In this document: piece after piece, positions 25,190-33,334 of the stretch
Position numbering within the stretch: the stretch's first letter is position 1
Layout: each line of letters starts with the position of its first letter
Assembly (NCBI GenBank): GCA_019918135.1
Contig: WBZZ01000697.1
Location: 1 to 35,000, forward strand
Length of the DNA: 35,000 bases
Origin: Paulinella micropora
Taxonomy: Eukaryota; Cercozoa; Imbricatea; Euglyphida; Paulinellidae
Direction of reading: 5' to 3'
Notes under the pieces: model-generated
Databases searched by the model: none
What the model saw: only the letters and a program-made list of their open reading frames with translations
Told to the model about the DNA's origin: nothing
Translations under genes and position numbers: made by a program

Positions 25190-26566
25190 CTAGAAGCCCG
25201 CCAGCGCTCCGTGCACCTGCGGGATCCCGCCCGCAAACAGCACCTGCAGCTGCGCGGACGCCAGTTCCTCCAGCGCCGTTGTCATGTGCAGCAGCCACAC
25301 CGGAGCGCGCGGGTCCTGCGCGAACAGCTGCACCCAATCCAGGTACTCGTCCGCACTGCGCGCCATAATGGCGTGGAAACCGGCCGCGAATTCACAGAAC
25401 GCGGTCCCGAGCGAAACGTACAGGGCGGGCAGCACCGCGCCGAGGGTGGTCAGTGACGCGGACTGCACCTCCTCGCAGGCCGCCGGCAGCAAACGCCGCA
25501 ACGACAGGTTGCCGTGCAGCGAGGCTAGGAGCCAGCGCTCGCTCTCGTCCTGCCGGGACAAATAATGTCCCGGCAGCGCGCGGCGCCGCACCTCGAGCGT
25601 CTCGGCGTACGCGTGCAGGTTGCAGTTGGCGTCGTCGTGCCACTGGTCGCAGTCTGTCCGCGCGAAGGTCTCGTGCAGCCAGCCCTCGAGCCAGGGCCCC
25701 AGGCCCACACCGCCCAAGAGCGCGCCCACGGCGTGTGAAAAGCTCAGGGAGCCGCCGCTCTCCCACAGCTGCCTGCGGGTCATGACGCACGCCGTGGCTA
25801 CCAGCAGCACCAGCAGCACTGACAGCAGCGGGTCCTCGTCATGGCGCCACGGCCCGCCGCCGTGGCGAGCACTATGGCGTGCCAGGCGCGCGCGTTCGCT
25901 GGGCGGCAGCGCGGCCCCGACGGCCTGCCAGTGCAGGCAGTGGCGCAAGAGCAGGCACAGCAGCACCTGCAGCCTCAAACGCCGGCGGCGCGCGGGCGGG
26001 CCGTAGCACACGAGCGCCTTGCCGAACGCCCTGTCCAGATCGGCGTCCCGCTGCTGCAGCGTCGCGGTCAGCGCCAGCAAAAAGGTCGCGGCGCGCCCCG
26101 TGCTTAGTTCCGCCAGCAGCTGGAGGACCGCACCCACACAGTGGCCGGGCTGCCGGCGTTGGAACTGTGCGCACGCCTGGTCCAGCGCGGCCCGCGCTCC
26201 GTCGTCCAACGTCGAGGTAGCCGCCGCGAAGGCCCCCGGGTGATAGATCCAGTTCCACGCGGCGCTGCAGCGCATGTGCGGCCGCGCCGCGACGTCCGCC
26301 GGCTTGACGACGACGAACACGCGCAGGTGTGAGGCGGCCAGCACGCACTGCTCGAACTCGCGCTGGGCCTCGGAAAAGTCGCGAACGATTGTTAACTCCT
26401 TGGGCGGCAGCGCAGACGCGTTCCCGCCCAGCAGCGCCAGCAGGGCCCCCGCCGCCAGCTTGCAACCCGCACTTCGTGGCCCCACGCTCTTGTCAAAGCG
26501 CAGCGCCGTCGCGATGACCTGCAGCGACTCGTCGTCCAGCACGGCCCTGGGCACTTGGCGCCGCAC
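25190..26566 (-). CDS. Large polytopic membrane protein, C-terminal half
   Basis: The 458-codon frame continues 26572-27957. In this frame coding sense extends upstream of the ATG at 26566 to about 26690 (CLGNHRRAYLEHLEQE...), so that ATG is internal. The region is Ala/Leu/Arg-rich and helical, with one hydrophobic span (DPLLSVLLVLLVATACVM, about residue 270) and conserved-looking blocks around RREFEQCVLAASHLRVFVVV-like and GPWLEGWLHETFARTDCDQW sequences. The latter, and the RAYLEHLEQEGPDLLLW block at the junction, recall the core of RGS domains, but the match is weak. AATAAA (minus) follows at 25007. Confidence 0.7.
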   Translation of the reverse strand: MRRQVPRAVLDDESLQVIATALRFDKSVGPRSAGCKLAAGALLALLGGNASALPPKELTIVRDFSEAQREFEQCVLAASHLRVFVVVKPADVAARPHMRCSAAWNWIYHPGAFAAATSTLDDGARAALDQACAQFQRRQPGHCVGAVLQLLAELSTGRAATFLLALTATLQQRDADLDRAFGKALVCYGPPARRRRLRLQVLLCLLLRHCLHWQAVGAALPPSERARLARHSARHGGGPWRHDEDPLLSVLLVLLVATACVMTRRQLWESGGSLSFSHAVGALLGGVGLGPWLEGWLHETFARTDCDQWHDDANCNLHAYAETLEVRRRALPGHYLSRQDESERWLLASLHGNLSLRRLLPAACEEVQSASLTTLGAVLPALYVSLGTAFCEFAAGFHAIMARSADEYLDWVQLFAQDPRAPVWLLHMTTALEELASAQLQVLFAGGIPQVHGALAGF

Positions 26567-26571
26567 CGAGG

Positions 26572-27957
26572 TCAGCGAGAACAGCCGTTGCTGGCGCTGC
26601 AGCGCCAGGAAGGTCCACAGCAGCAGGTCGGGCCCCTCTTGCTCCAGGTGTTCCAGGTACGCCCGGCGGTGGTTCCCCAGGCATTCTGCAGCCAGGGCGC
26701 CAGCTCGTTGCGAGCCCCGGACGCTAGAATGCTCTGCAGCTCGGTGCGCAGGAGCTGGCGCGTGGTGAAAAAGGCGCTGTTGTCGCTACCATCGACCCAC
26801 AGCAGCACCATGAGCTCTAGCAACGACAGCTCCGACCGGATGCCGTGGCACAGCACGGACAGGGGCACGACCAGTTCTTCCGCGGTCCAGGCCGTACACT
26901 TGAGCGCCGCCCAGCGCGCGCAGGGGCCGTCGGTGTCCAGCAAAGTGTCCCGGTACGCTATCCGCTGCAAACGGTTGTCGTCTTCCAGGCCGCACACCGT
27001 GCCCGCGACAGCTTCGTGGCGGCCGAGCGCCCCTAGCAGGTCCAGCGCGTTGCGCAGCTGCGCATCGGCCAGCGCGCGGTGGCAGCCGGCCTCTTCAAGC
27101 GACGTGCCTACCAGCACGGGCGAGACCAGCCCGCCGGCCTCGTGCTCGATCGACGCGTTCAGCGCCGCCGCCCACGCCTCGGCCCGCGCCAAGAACTCGT
27201 CGCGCGCCCGGCCGCGCTTCTCGTCCAGACCGACCAGAACTTCGCGCTCGGCCGACGCGACCCGCCGGCGCAGCGGTTGTAGATCCAGGTTTTCGGGCAG
27301 CGGCTTCAGCCGTGCGCCGCTCCACGCGGCCGACGCCGCCGTGCTCAAGTACAGCACGATGGAGGCCTCGGCGTGGAAGCCCGCCGCCAGCACTGAAGCG
27401 GCGGCGGCTAGGAGCTGGGCTAGGCTCACGCACCAGAGGCACACGGCCGCGCGCGGGGGCGCCAGCAGGCGCAGCGAGGCCAATAACAGGCACCAGAGCC
27501 ACACCGCCGCCTGCGCGGCCACGCACAACAAGACCAGCGCCTGGTCCACGGGCAGGTAGGCCAGGCAGGCGCCGGCGGTGAGCGGCACAAACGTGAGCGC
27601 GGCGCCGTGTGCGACGCGCCACCCGCGCGACGGCCCCGCCAGAACCTTGCACTCTAGCCTAGACAGCCAGAACAGGCACAGCGCCGAGCCCACGCGGCAA
27701 TGAGCCCACAGCACGAACGCCCACACCGTGCGCGCGCCGTCAAAGGACCGCGCGGTCCAGTTCAGCGCGGCCTGGCCACCGGGCGGCAGCCAGGGGCACA
27801 GCAGCGCTAGACATTCCAGCAACCACCAGCCCACGGCATAGCGAGAGACAACTGGGCACCAGAGCAAATGCGCCCTGTGCGCCAGTACTATGACGGCCGC
27901 CGCGGCCGTGATGGCAAACAAGGCCAGGGCCAGCCAAACCTCTTGCCTCGATGACAT
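26572..27957 (-). CDS. Large polytopic membrane protein, N-terminal half with about seven TM segments
   Basis: From ATG 27957 about seven hydrophobic segments occupy residues 8-27, 40-57, 77-98, 117-136, 139-161, 170-194 and 198-214, separated by short loops. Then comes a soluble helical region with a charged stretch (VASAEREVLVGLDEKRGRARDEF). The last 30-35 codons (after NAWG, about 26670) are out of frame; sense continues in the frame ending at 25190. Adding one G to the GGGG at that point would fuse the two into a single protein of about 920 residues. A seven-TM receptor-like topology is suggested, but no receptor family motif is visible. It could equally be a transporter or scaffold. Confidence 0.7.
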   Translation of the reverse strand: MSSRQEVWLALALFAITAAAAVIVLAHRAHLLWCPVVSRYAVGWWLLECLALLCPWLPPGGQAALNWTARSFDGARTVWAFVLWAHCRVGSALCLFWLSRLECKVLAGPSRGWRVAHGAALTFVPLTAGACLAYLPVDQALVLLCVAAQAAVWLWCLLLASLRLLAPPRAAVCLWCVSLAQLLAAAASVLAAGFHAEASIVLYLSTAASAAWSGARLKPLPENLDLQPLRRRVASAEREVLVGLDEKRGRARDEFLARAEAWAAALNASIEHEAGGLVSPVLVGTSLEEAGCHRALADAQLRNALDLLGALGRHEAVAGTVCGLEDDNRLQRIAYRDTLLDTDGPCARWAALKCTAWTAEELVVPLSVLCHGIRSELSLLELMVLLWVDGSDNSAFFTTRQLLRTELQSILASGARNELAPWLQNAWGTTAGRTWNTWSKRGPTCCCGPSWRCSASNGCSR

Positions 27958-28493
27958 GGCTTACAGTTTTATCCTGGGCCACTCCCCAACAAACAAGAAC
28001 CAGAATTTTTGGAGCAGTTAACAGAGAAAAAAAAACAAGTACGCTGTTCAAAAAGGGGGGGGGGGGGAAAGGCGGCGCGGGGGGTGTGTGTGGGTGGCCA
28101 CAACCGGAGGTAGGGAGGGAGGGTGGGGGGGGAAGGCCGCGCGCGGCCCCCCCCCCTTCGTGTGTCGAAAAAGGAGTGGGAAGGGGGGGGTGCCAAAAAA
28201 TAAAAAAGCCGCCACTCCCTCCCTCCCTCCCTCACTGCCTTTGAGCTGGTCTTCTTTTGTTGCTGCAGCAGGGCGATTTTTTTTTTTTTTTGCGAATTTG
28301 ATTTTTTTTTTAATTTGTTTGTGCGCCTCCCTCCCCCCCCTCTTTCCTCTTACAGTGCGGGACAGCAACCTGCTGCCGCGGACCTCCTCCCGCCAGGTAA
28401 AAGATGCGTGTGAGCACACGGTCCGGGGGGGCTCGGGCGGGGGTTGCGGTCGACGCGACGGCGCTCCGGAACGTTCCGGAGCGCCAGATCTGT
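27958..28493. other. Intergenic region, G/C tracts and poly-T, with a perfect palindrome
   Basis: No gene. G13 near 28055, G8 near 28122, C9 near 28150, G8 near 28185, CCCT repeats near 28215, T15 near 28276, T9 near 28303, C8 near 28333, then a pyrimidine-CAG stretch near 28354. The palindrome at 28460-28485 ends it. Confidence 0.45.
28460..28485 (-). terminator. Perfect 26-bp palindrome 3' of family member D
   Basis: GGCGCTCCGGAAC followed by its exact reverse complement, starting eight bases beyond the stop codon of the minus-strand gene. AATAAA (minus) at 28493-28498 overlaps that stop. A folded 3' end of the transcript is the simplest reading. Confidence 0.6.
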
Positions 28494-29996
28494 TTATTGT
28501 AGGTCTCGTTCGTTAAACTCCCACGTGGGGCTGATCCGCGGACGCTTGTAAGGTTGCACGACACGGGGCCCCGCGGGATTAGTACCGGACGACTGAACAG
28601 GAAGGCTTTGGGGGGACACGGGTGGAGAGACTAGGAAGTCTGTGGGCGGGTCTGCCTCAGGGGGCGTGCGCAGAATCTCGTCCTCTGCTGAGCGCTGCAA
28701 TGGCGGTGTGGGGAAAGGGCCGGGCGGCGGAGAAGACAGCGCGCTTGAGAGGCTCTGGGGTAACCGGGGCCTCTCAGCAAAGTAGTTCTGGCCGGCATCC
28801 GGCGCGGCCGGTGCGGGGGGGGCCAGGACAGACGGAAAGCGCGAAGGCCCGCGAGAGCGGTCCAAAGAGACAGTGGATCGGGGTAAGCCCAGAAAAAGGC
28901 GCAGCAAAGCGTACACGCACAGGCAGGACAGCAGGGCTTCCCGGTTTTCTGCCGCTGACAGCGCTTGTAATTCTGTCTGTGCAAAATCATCCGCCGAGTG
29001 CCGGAAAAGGTTGTCCAGCCCCACTTGTGGCGATCTGCTGGCCTCGGAGCAGGCAAAGGCCGGGAAGGTAGGGCTGTCAAGGAATTGCTTTGACGTCAGC
29101 CGGCCTACTATCGAAGCGGTCATGTGCTGGCTGGAAGTGAATCTTTGGATAGGCGTCATCACTAACCCGCCCGTGACAGATTTTACAATAGTCAGGAAAC
29201 TGTTCTCGGCGGCCGCGGCCTCTAGCTCCAACCAGGTCGAACAACCCGTGGCCCATGCCGGCCACTGGCTTTGGCCGCGCTTTTCTTGCAAGCACCGCAA
29301 CACTCTGTTTGCGTAGCGCTCCCACTCCTGCATCGTCACAGTCTTCTGGAACAACAGCCACACAGACACCAACGAAAACGGCTCCTGTTGCACTATTGTG
29401 TACGCGTGCTGGCGCGTGATCGTGGGCAGGTACAGCAGGCTTTCTTGGTAGAACTTTAGGCATTGCCTGAACACAGCGGGGTCCAGCGCCACGGGAAGTG
29501 CCCGCGACAGTGCTAGCAGGCTTTGGCTCAGGTTTCTGTACAGACAAATGACAGTCACGAGACTTTGGTTGGCCTGTGCACTACCAGGCCGGGGCTCTAT
29601 GGCGGCCGAATACAAAGCAACGTGGTCGCAGAGCCAGCGCCACCCGGCCACCTCCACCGCTTTGGACTGTATCGGGGCTTGTGTCTGGCCCAGCGTCACT
29701 GCAGGCAACCGGACTTCAATCAATGCCTTCAGCATGTTATAGCTTCTGCATTGATTATAAGATGTTCTTACACACCTGACAAAGTCTTGGTAATTCTTGT
29801 TGCCCATCACCGGTTTTAACTCTAACTGCTCACTGACAAAAGCGCACAAGTTTCGTAAGTCCGGTTCGGTTAGTTCGACCTTGACTTGAACCCCGGGTAA
29901 GAATTCAAATGACGCGGCTAGTTGGTAGGGGTACTGGTGGGCCCACAGCGCCGACCGGCGCTGGGCAGACAAGCTTTGGGCAGCGCCTAATTGCAT
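28494..29996 (-). CDS. YPY/GLDNLF-family protein D, the only intact full-length member
   Basis: ATG 29996 gives 500 residues; the frame is open to 30368 but the extension is G/C-tract DNA. The N-terminal module has ALWAHQYPYQLAASFE, VKVELTEPDLRNLC, QDFVRCVRTSYNQ, VAGWRWLCDHVALYSAAIEP. The middle has TRQHAYTIVQQEPFSLVSVW and EWERYANRVLRCLQ. The C-terminal module has DSPTFPAF, QVGLDNLF and CLCVYALLRLF. A Pro/Ser-rich tail with PYKRPRISP, a possible nuclear localisation signal, follows. No catalytic motif, zinc site or membrane span is visible. It defines the module order used to read the broken copies at 19903-24620. An internal, possibly regulatory or structural, role is inferred. Confidence 0.8.
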   Translation of the reverse strand: MQLGAAQSLSAQRRSALWAHQYPYQLAASFEFLPGVQVKVELTEPDLRNLCAFVSEQLELKPVMGNKNYQDFVRCVRTSYNQCRSYNMLKALIEVRLPAVTLGQTQAPIQSKAVEVAGWRWLCDHVALYSAAIEPRPGSAQANQSLVTVICLYRNLSQSLLALSRALPVALDPAVFRQCLKFYQESLLYLPTITRQHAYTIVQQEPFSLVSVWLLFQKTVTMQEWERYANRVLRCLQEKRGQSQWPAWATGCSTWLELEAAAAENSFLTIVKSVTGGLVMTPIQRFTSSQHMTASIVGRLTSKQFLDSPTFPAFACSEASRSPQVGLDNLFRHSADDFAQTELQALSAAENREALLSCLCVYALLRLFLGLPRSTVSLDRSRGPSRFPSVLAPPAPAAPDAGQNYFAERPRLPQSLSSALSSPPPGPFPTPPLQRSAEDEILRTPPEADPPTDFLVSPPVSPQSLPVQSSGTNPAGPRVVQPYKRPRISPTWEFNERDLQ

Positions 29997-30204
29997 TTTC
30001 TGTGTGTGTATGTTTAACCTTTTCTTGCTACAACAACCACAACAAAGAGAATAGGCACTTATTCTTTTTTTTTCGTGCCCACCCCCAGGCCGCCGCCCCA
30101 ACAACCGATTACAAGAAAAAAATGTCGGGGCGGAACGGGCCGAGTTGGTGGGACGGGCCCGGGGTGGGGGGGGGGAACGGGCCAAAGGTGGGGGGGAGAA
30201 GGTT

Positions 30205-31203
30205 TTAGACGAACTGTTCCTTTCCGTCCCGGTGTGCGGGGGGGCCGCTCTCCGCGATTGCGCGTGCAGAATCGTCGCCCCTCCTCTTCTTGCGATTGTA
30301 GATGAGCCAGGCCAGCAACAAGAAGCCCAGGCACGGCAGCAGGAGGACAGACAGACAAGGGCAGCCACGCGCTGGCTGGGGGGCCGTGCTGCCCGCGAAC
30401 AGCCCGTCTGCCGGTAGTGCCGGCAGTTCCAGGCTGAACTCGATGGTCTCGAGCCGCAAACGCCGGCCGCCGTTGACCGCGTACAGGTCCGCGCGGGGGT
30501 GCTGCAATAGCGTGGTCAGCCCGCAGAGCCAGCTTTTTTTCCCAACTTCACGGCAGTCTGCGTCGGTGCTCTGCCACTCGAGCCCCACCGGCGGAGCCCG
30601 CAGGCTGAATTCGAGCGAAATTCGTGGCGCCGAGGACGCGAGCCGCCGACGACGTGCACCTCCGGGCAAGAATAGCAACCGGACGACCTTGGTGTCGGTA
30701 GCGTTGCAGGCCAGCTGTGTTGTCAGGTCAGTGCAGTTTTGTTGCGAGACGTTGCCAGCCGCGAGTAGCAACTGGTTCTGTAACTGGAGTTTGAATTCTA
30801 GTGGCAGGCGCGCCGTCTGATTCCGTTGCAGCCCTAGCCATGAGAGCGTGCGTGTGCGCTGCAGCCACAGCTGGCCCCCCAAGTACTGCCGTCCGTCCTG
30901 GAGGCGCGTGAGTTGGCAGAGCGATGTGTACAAGAAGTCGAGCCCGAGCAGCGAGGCCGACAGCGAGCCATTTGACGACAGGGCCGAGGGGAAGGGGCCC
31001 GCTGGTAAGATCCCGCCCGTGCGACAATGGTCTTCTAGATACAGGAGTTGCAGTTCCTCGTAAATCAGGTCCGTGGGCTCCCGCTGCAGGAGATCGTTGG
31101 CGGCGACCACTACGCGCAGGACGGGCTCGGGCTGGCCGCCCGGGGACAGAGCCAGCCCGAGCCCGGATAGGTCGCGCCTGATCTCCGGGCCGACGGGCAT
31201 CAT
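30205..31203 (-). CDS. Type I membrane glycoprotein with mucin-like N-terminal extension
   Basis: The 332-codon frame begins at the tandem ATGs 31203/31200, but the same frame is open and strongly Ser/Thr-rich from 31204 to 31480, preceded by a Gly-Gln repeat to about 31695. The real protein is probably longer, with no visible start or signal peptide. The ectodomain has at least five N-glycosylation sequons (NGS, NQT, NVS, NCT, NAT) and an RRRR stretch (GARRRRLAS) that could be a furin-like site. It has one C-terminal span (CLSVLLLPCLGFLLLAWLIY), then NRKKRR and a short tail. Likely a virion surface or attachment protein; this is inferred from architecture. Confidence 0.72.
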   Translation of the reverse strand: MMPVGPEIRRDLSGLGLALSPGGQPEPVLRVVVAANDLLQREPTDLIYEELQLLYLEDHCRTGGILPAGPFPSALSSNGSLSASLLGLDFLYTSLCQLTRLQDGRQYLGGQLWLQRTRTLSWLGLQRNQTARLPLEFKLQLQNQLLLAAGNVSQQNCTDLTTQLACNATDTKVVRLLFLPGGARRRRLASSAPRISLEFSLRAPPVGLEWQSTDADCREVGKKSWLCGLTTLLQHPRADLYAVNGGRRLRLETIEFSLELPALPADGLFAGSTAPQPARGCPCLSVLLLPCLGFLLLAWLIYNRKKRRGDDSARAIAESGPPAHRDGKEQFV

Positions 31204-31480
31204 CGAGGAGGCAGTCGCGGAGGAGCTGGCGGTCGGAGAACGAGTGTCTGAGCCCGAGGTAGTGGCGGAGGCGGTAGGCGTCGCGGAACGGCTCGCCGAG
31301 GTAGTTGCGGAGACCGTAGGGGTTGTGAAAAGAGTGTTTGAGATAGAGGTAGTGGCGGAGGCGGTAGGGGTTGCGGAAAGAGTGTTTGAGATAGAGGTAG
31401 TTGCGGAGACGGTAGGCGTCGGGGAAGGGCTCGCCGAGCTCGAGGCCGAGACTACGGAGACGGTAGGGGTTGCTTGTTCT
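31204..31480 (-). repeat. 48-bp tandem repeats coding a Ser/Thr/Ala stalk, in frame with the 30205 gene
   Basis: Units beginning GTAGT(G/T)GCGGAG at 31259, 31301, 31349 and 31397 are 42-48 bases apart, with a degenerate unit further on near 31450. On the minus strand they read SATPTASATTSISNTL-type blocks. The period is a multiple of three, so copy-number change keeps the frame. Confidence 0.75.
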
Positions 31481-31482
31481 TG

Positions 31483-31695
31483 CCCCTCTCCTTGTCCCTG
31501 TCCTTGCCCCTGTCCTTGCCCTTGTCCCTGTCCTTGTCCCTGCCCTTGTCCCTGCCCTTGCCCTTGCCCCTGTCCTTGTCCCTGTCCTTGTCCCTGTCCT
31601 TGTCCCTGCCCTTGTCCCTGTCCTTGCCCTTGCCCCTGCCCTTGCCCCTGCCCTTGTCCTTGCCCCTGTCCTTGTCCCTGTCCTTGTCCCGCTAC
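31483..31695 (-). repeat. About 210-bp hexamer array coding a Gly-Gln dipeptide repeat
   Basis: CCTTGT/CCCTGT/CCTTGC-type hexamers run almost unbroken. In the frame of the mucin-like gene (minus) they read Gly-Gln repeated about 33 times. The other frames read Thr/Arg/Ala or Leu/Pro/Val repeats, so long open frames on both strands here are artefacts of the repeat. In frame, a TAG lies about six codons upstream. Confidence 0.8.
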
Positions 31696-31701
31696 TTCTC
31701 G

Positions 31702-32198
31702 CTATTTCTCGCTTATTTCTCTTTGCGCGGCCTGAACTAATCTTAGGAGAGCGTAAATGAGGCGCCCTTCCAGCTTGTATTCCTCTGGCGCCGAGAGGAC
31801 GACGACAGTTATTAAAAACGCTAGCCACACGAGTAACCACCACCAACGTGCCGCAATCGGATCGCACACGGCACCAAGCAATCGCAAACGGCGGTTCAGA
31901 CTCGTATTTATGCCCGCTGTGCCCGGTACGATATGTTGCCGAATATTTCTACCAAGGGAAAGCGTATTCTGTACCGCCGGTCCGCCATAGTATCCTGGCG
32001 ATGTTTGGGCCCGTCAACAAATGTCCACAGAAGTCGGTGCCAGTCGTGATCGCAACGCAGGGACCCCCGGCAGCTAGCCTTCTGCATCGTCCCGAACATC
32101 TTGTTGTCCTTGTGCACGTAGCTGTTGGCTTGCTGGACCACGCAGACCGCCTGCGCGATGAGGGCTAAGATCGTTAGCACGGAGAGGGCTAGCCGCAT
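31702..32198 (-). pseudogene. Broken copy of the CxGxLRC two-TM membrane-protein family
   Basis: ATG 32198 opens a signal peptide (MRLALSVLTILALIAQAVC), then HKDNKMF, KASCRGSLRCDHDWH and YRIRFPLVEIFGNISYR, matching 32283-32951 almost residue for residue, and stops at 31908. The second TM (WLLVWLAFLITVVVL) and a basic tail appear in another frame, ending at 31702. Relative to the intact copy, the region between the ectodomain and the last TM, including the first TM, is missing. The breaks cannot be repaired by a single base, so this is probably a real deletion derivative. Confidence 0.65.
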
Positions 32199-32282
32199 GT
32201 TCTGGTTTTTTTTTTGCTTTTTCGGTCTTTGGCAAAAATAATTTAATTTAGAATACGGTCGTCCTTCCACCACAAACATATC

Positions 32283-32951
32283 TCAGAGGACGGTGAATGT
32301 TGCTCCTTTGTATTTCTTGTGTCTTATTGCCGCGAGGGCGATCACAGTTATTAAAAACACTAGCCACAACACCAGTAGGAGGAAGAAAGATTGCCCAAAG
32401 TCATAAATCAGTCCGCCCCAACTTTTTTCGGTATAACTTGTCAGTCCGCGCCGACTTCTTTCGGTATTACTTGTCAGATACTCCCACGCTAGCGAGCAAA
32501 AGGCCACGAGACAGAACGCCGAGAAGATACAAAAAAGACCTATGAAAGCGAAAAGCGTATTGAAGAAGGAAATGCCTTCAAAGACGAATTTGAAATCTGC
32601 TTCATAGGGAATCTCGGCTCTGTTATGAACAGAGTTGTTGCACATTACTTCGATCGTAAACGGCGGTTTTGACTTATGCCCACTGAGCCGATACGTTATG
32701 TTGCCAAATATGTCAACCAAGGGAAAGCGCACCCTGTACAGCCGGTCCGTCCCCCAAAAGTTTTGGTTCGGGTCCTCTACGCCTGCTTCGATCAGTGGGT
32801 GCCAACCATGGTCGCAACGCAGGGACCCGCGGCAGCTAGCTTTTTGCATAAATGTTTTGGTGTCCTTGTGCAAATGGGTTTCGACCCGCCGGACCTCGCA
32901 GACTGCCTGCGCAACGGATGTCAGGGCTAGGGCGTGCCAGAGTAGTCGCAT
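32283..32951 (-). CDS. CxGxLRC-family membrane protein, signal peptide plus two TM segments
   Basis: An intact 222-residue protein. It has a signal peptide (MRLLWHALALTSVAQAVC), then an ectodomain of about 120 residues with ASCRGSLRCDHGWHPL, YRVRFPLVDIFGNITY (one NIT sequon), PPFTIEVMC (NNS sequon) and IPYEADFKFVFE. Two TM segments follow (about FFNTLFAFIGLFCIFSAFCLVAF and FFLLLVLWLVFLITVIALAA), separated by a loop with a duplicated TSNTERSRRGL / TSYTEKSWGGL motif. The tail is short and basic. Flanked by a broken copy and a diverged copy, it belongs to a locally expanded surface family. Its role is unknown; a virion membrane or host-cell surface site is inferred. Confidence 0.78.
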   Translation of the reverse strand: MRLLWHALALTSVAQAVCEVRRVETHLHKDTKTFMQKASCRGSLRCDHGWHPLIEAGVEDPNQNFWGTDRLYRVRFPLVDIFGNITYRLSGHKSKPPFTIEVMCNNSVHNRAEIPYEADFKFVFEGISFFNTLFAFIGLFCIFSAFCLVAFCSLAWEYLTSNTERSRRGLTSYTEKSWGGLIYDFGQSFFLLLVLWLVFLITVIALAAIRHKKYKGATFTVL

Positions 32952-33334
32952 TTTTATAATCCTTACTAAAAGAAGTAGGACAGGAGAGAGAAAAAAAATG
33001 AAGCACAGCGACAGCGATTCCTCTTATTTTTTTGTTGTTCTTGCCCTTTCGTTTTTATTTGGATCACACACTAACTGGTTTGTTTTTGGTGGCACTAGCA
33101 AAACATAGACAAAGGGGCCCGGGGGAGGGGGGGGGGGCGCGGTTGTGGCTGCACTCTTGTCTGTTTTTTTTTCTTGCTGCTTGCCCCACAGAAAAAAGGT
33201 AGGGAATATGCAGGAGGGGGAAAGGTTTTCGCCCTCCCTCTTTTCCCCCCCCCCCCCCCCCCGCCCTTGATTGTCCTTATTTTCTCGCGCTCTCTCTCTC
33301 TCTTCGAGGGGGGGGTCTTGAACCGCGTTTCTTG
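32952..33334. other. Intergenic region with long C tract
   Basis: No gene. G10 near 33127, C16-17 near 33247, CT repeat near 33290, G7 near 33309. It separates two family members in the same orientation. Confidence 0.45.

Noticed and set aside
31073..31760. Plus-strand frames coding Pro-Cys or Leu-Pro-Val repeats
   Set aside because: Antisense readings of the same hexamer repeat; no start context or flanking coding sense.
30728..31867. 379-codon minus-strand frame rich in Thr-Arg-Gly-Ala
   Set aside because: An alternative frame through the hexamer and 48-bp repeats and the glycoprotein gene; the other frame gives the membrane anchor and sequons.
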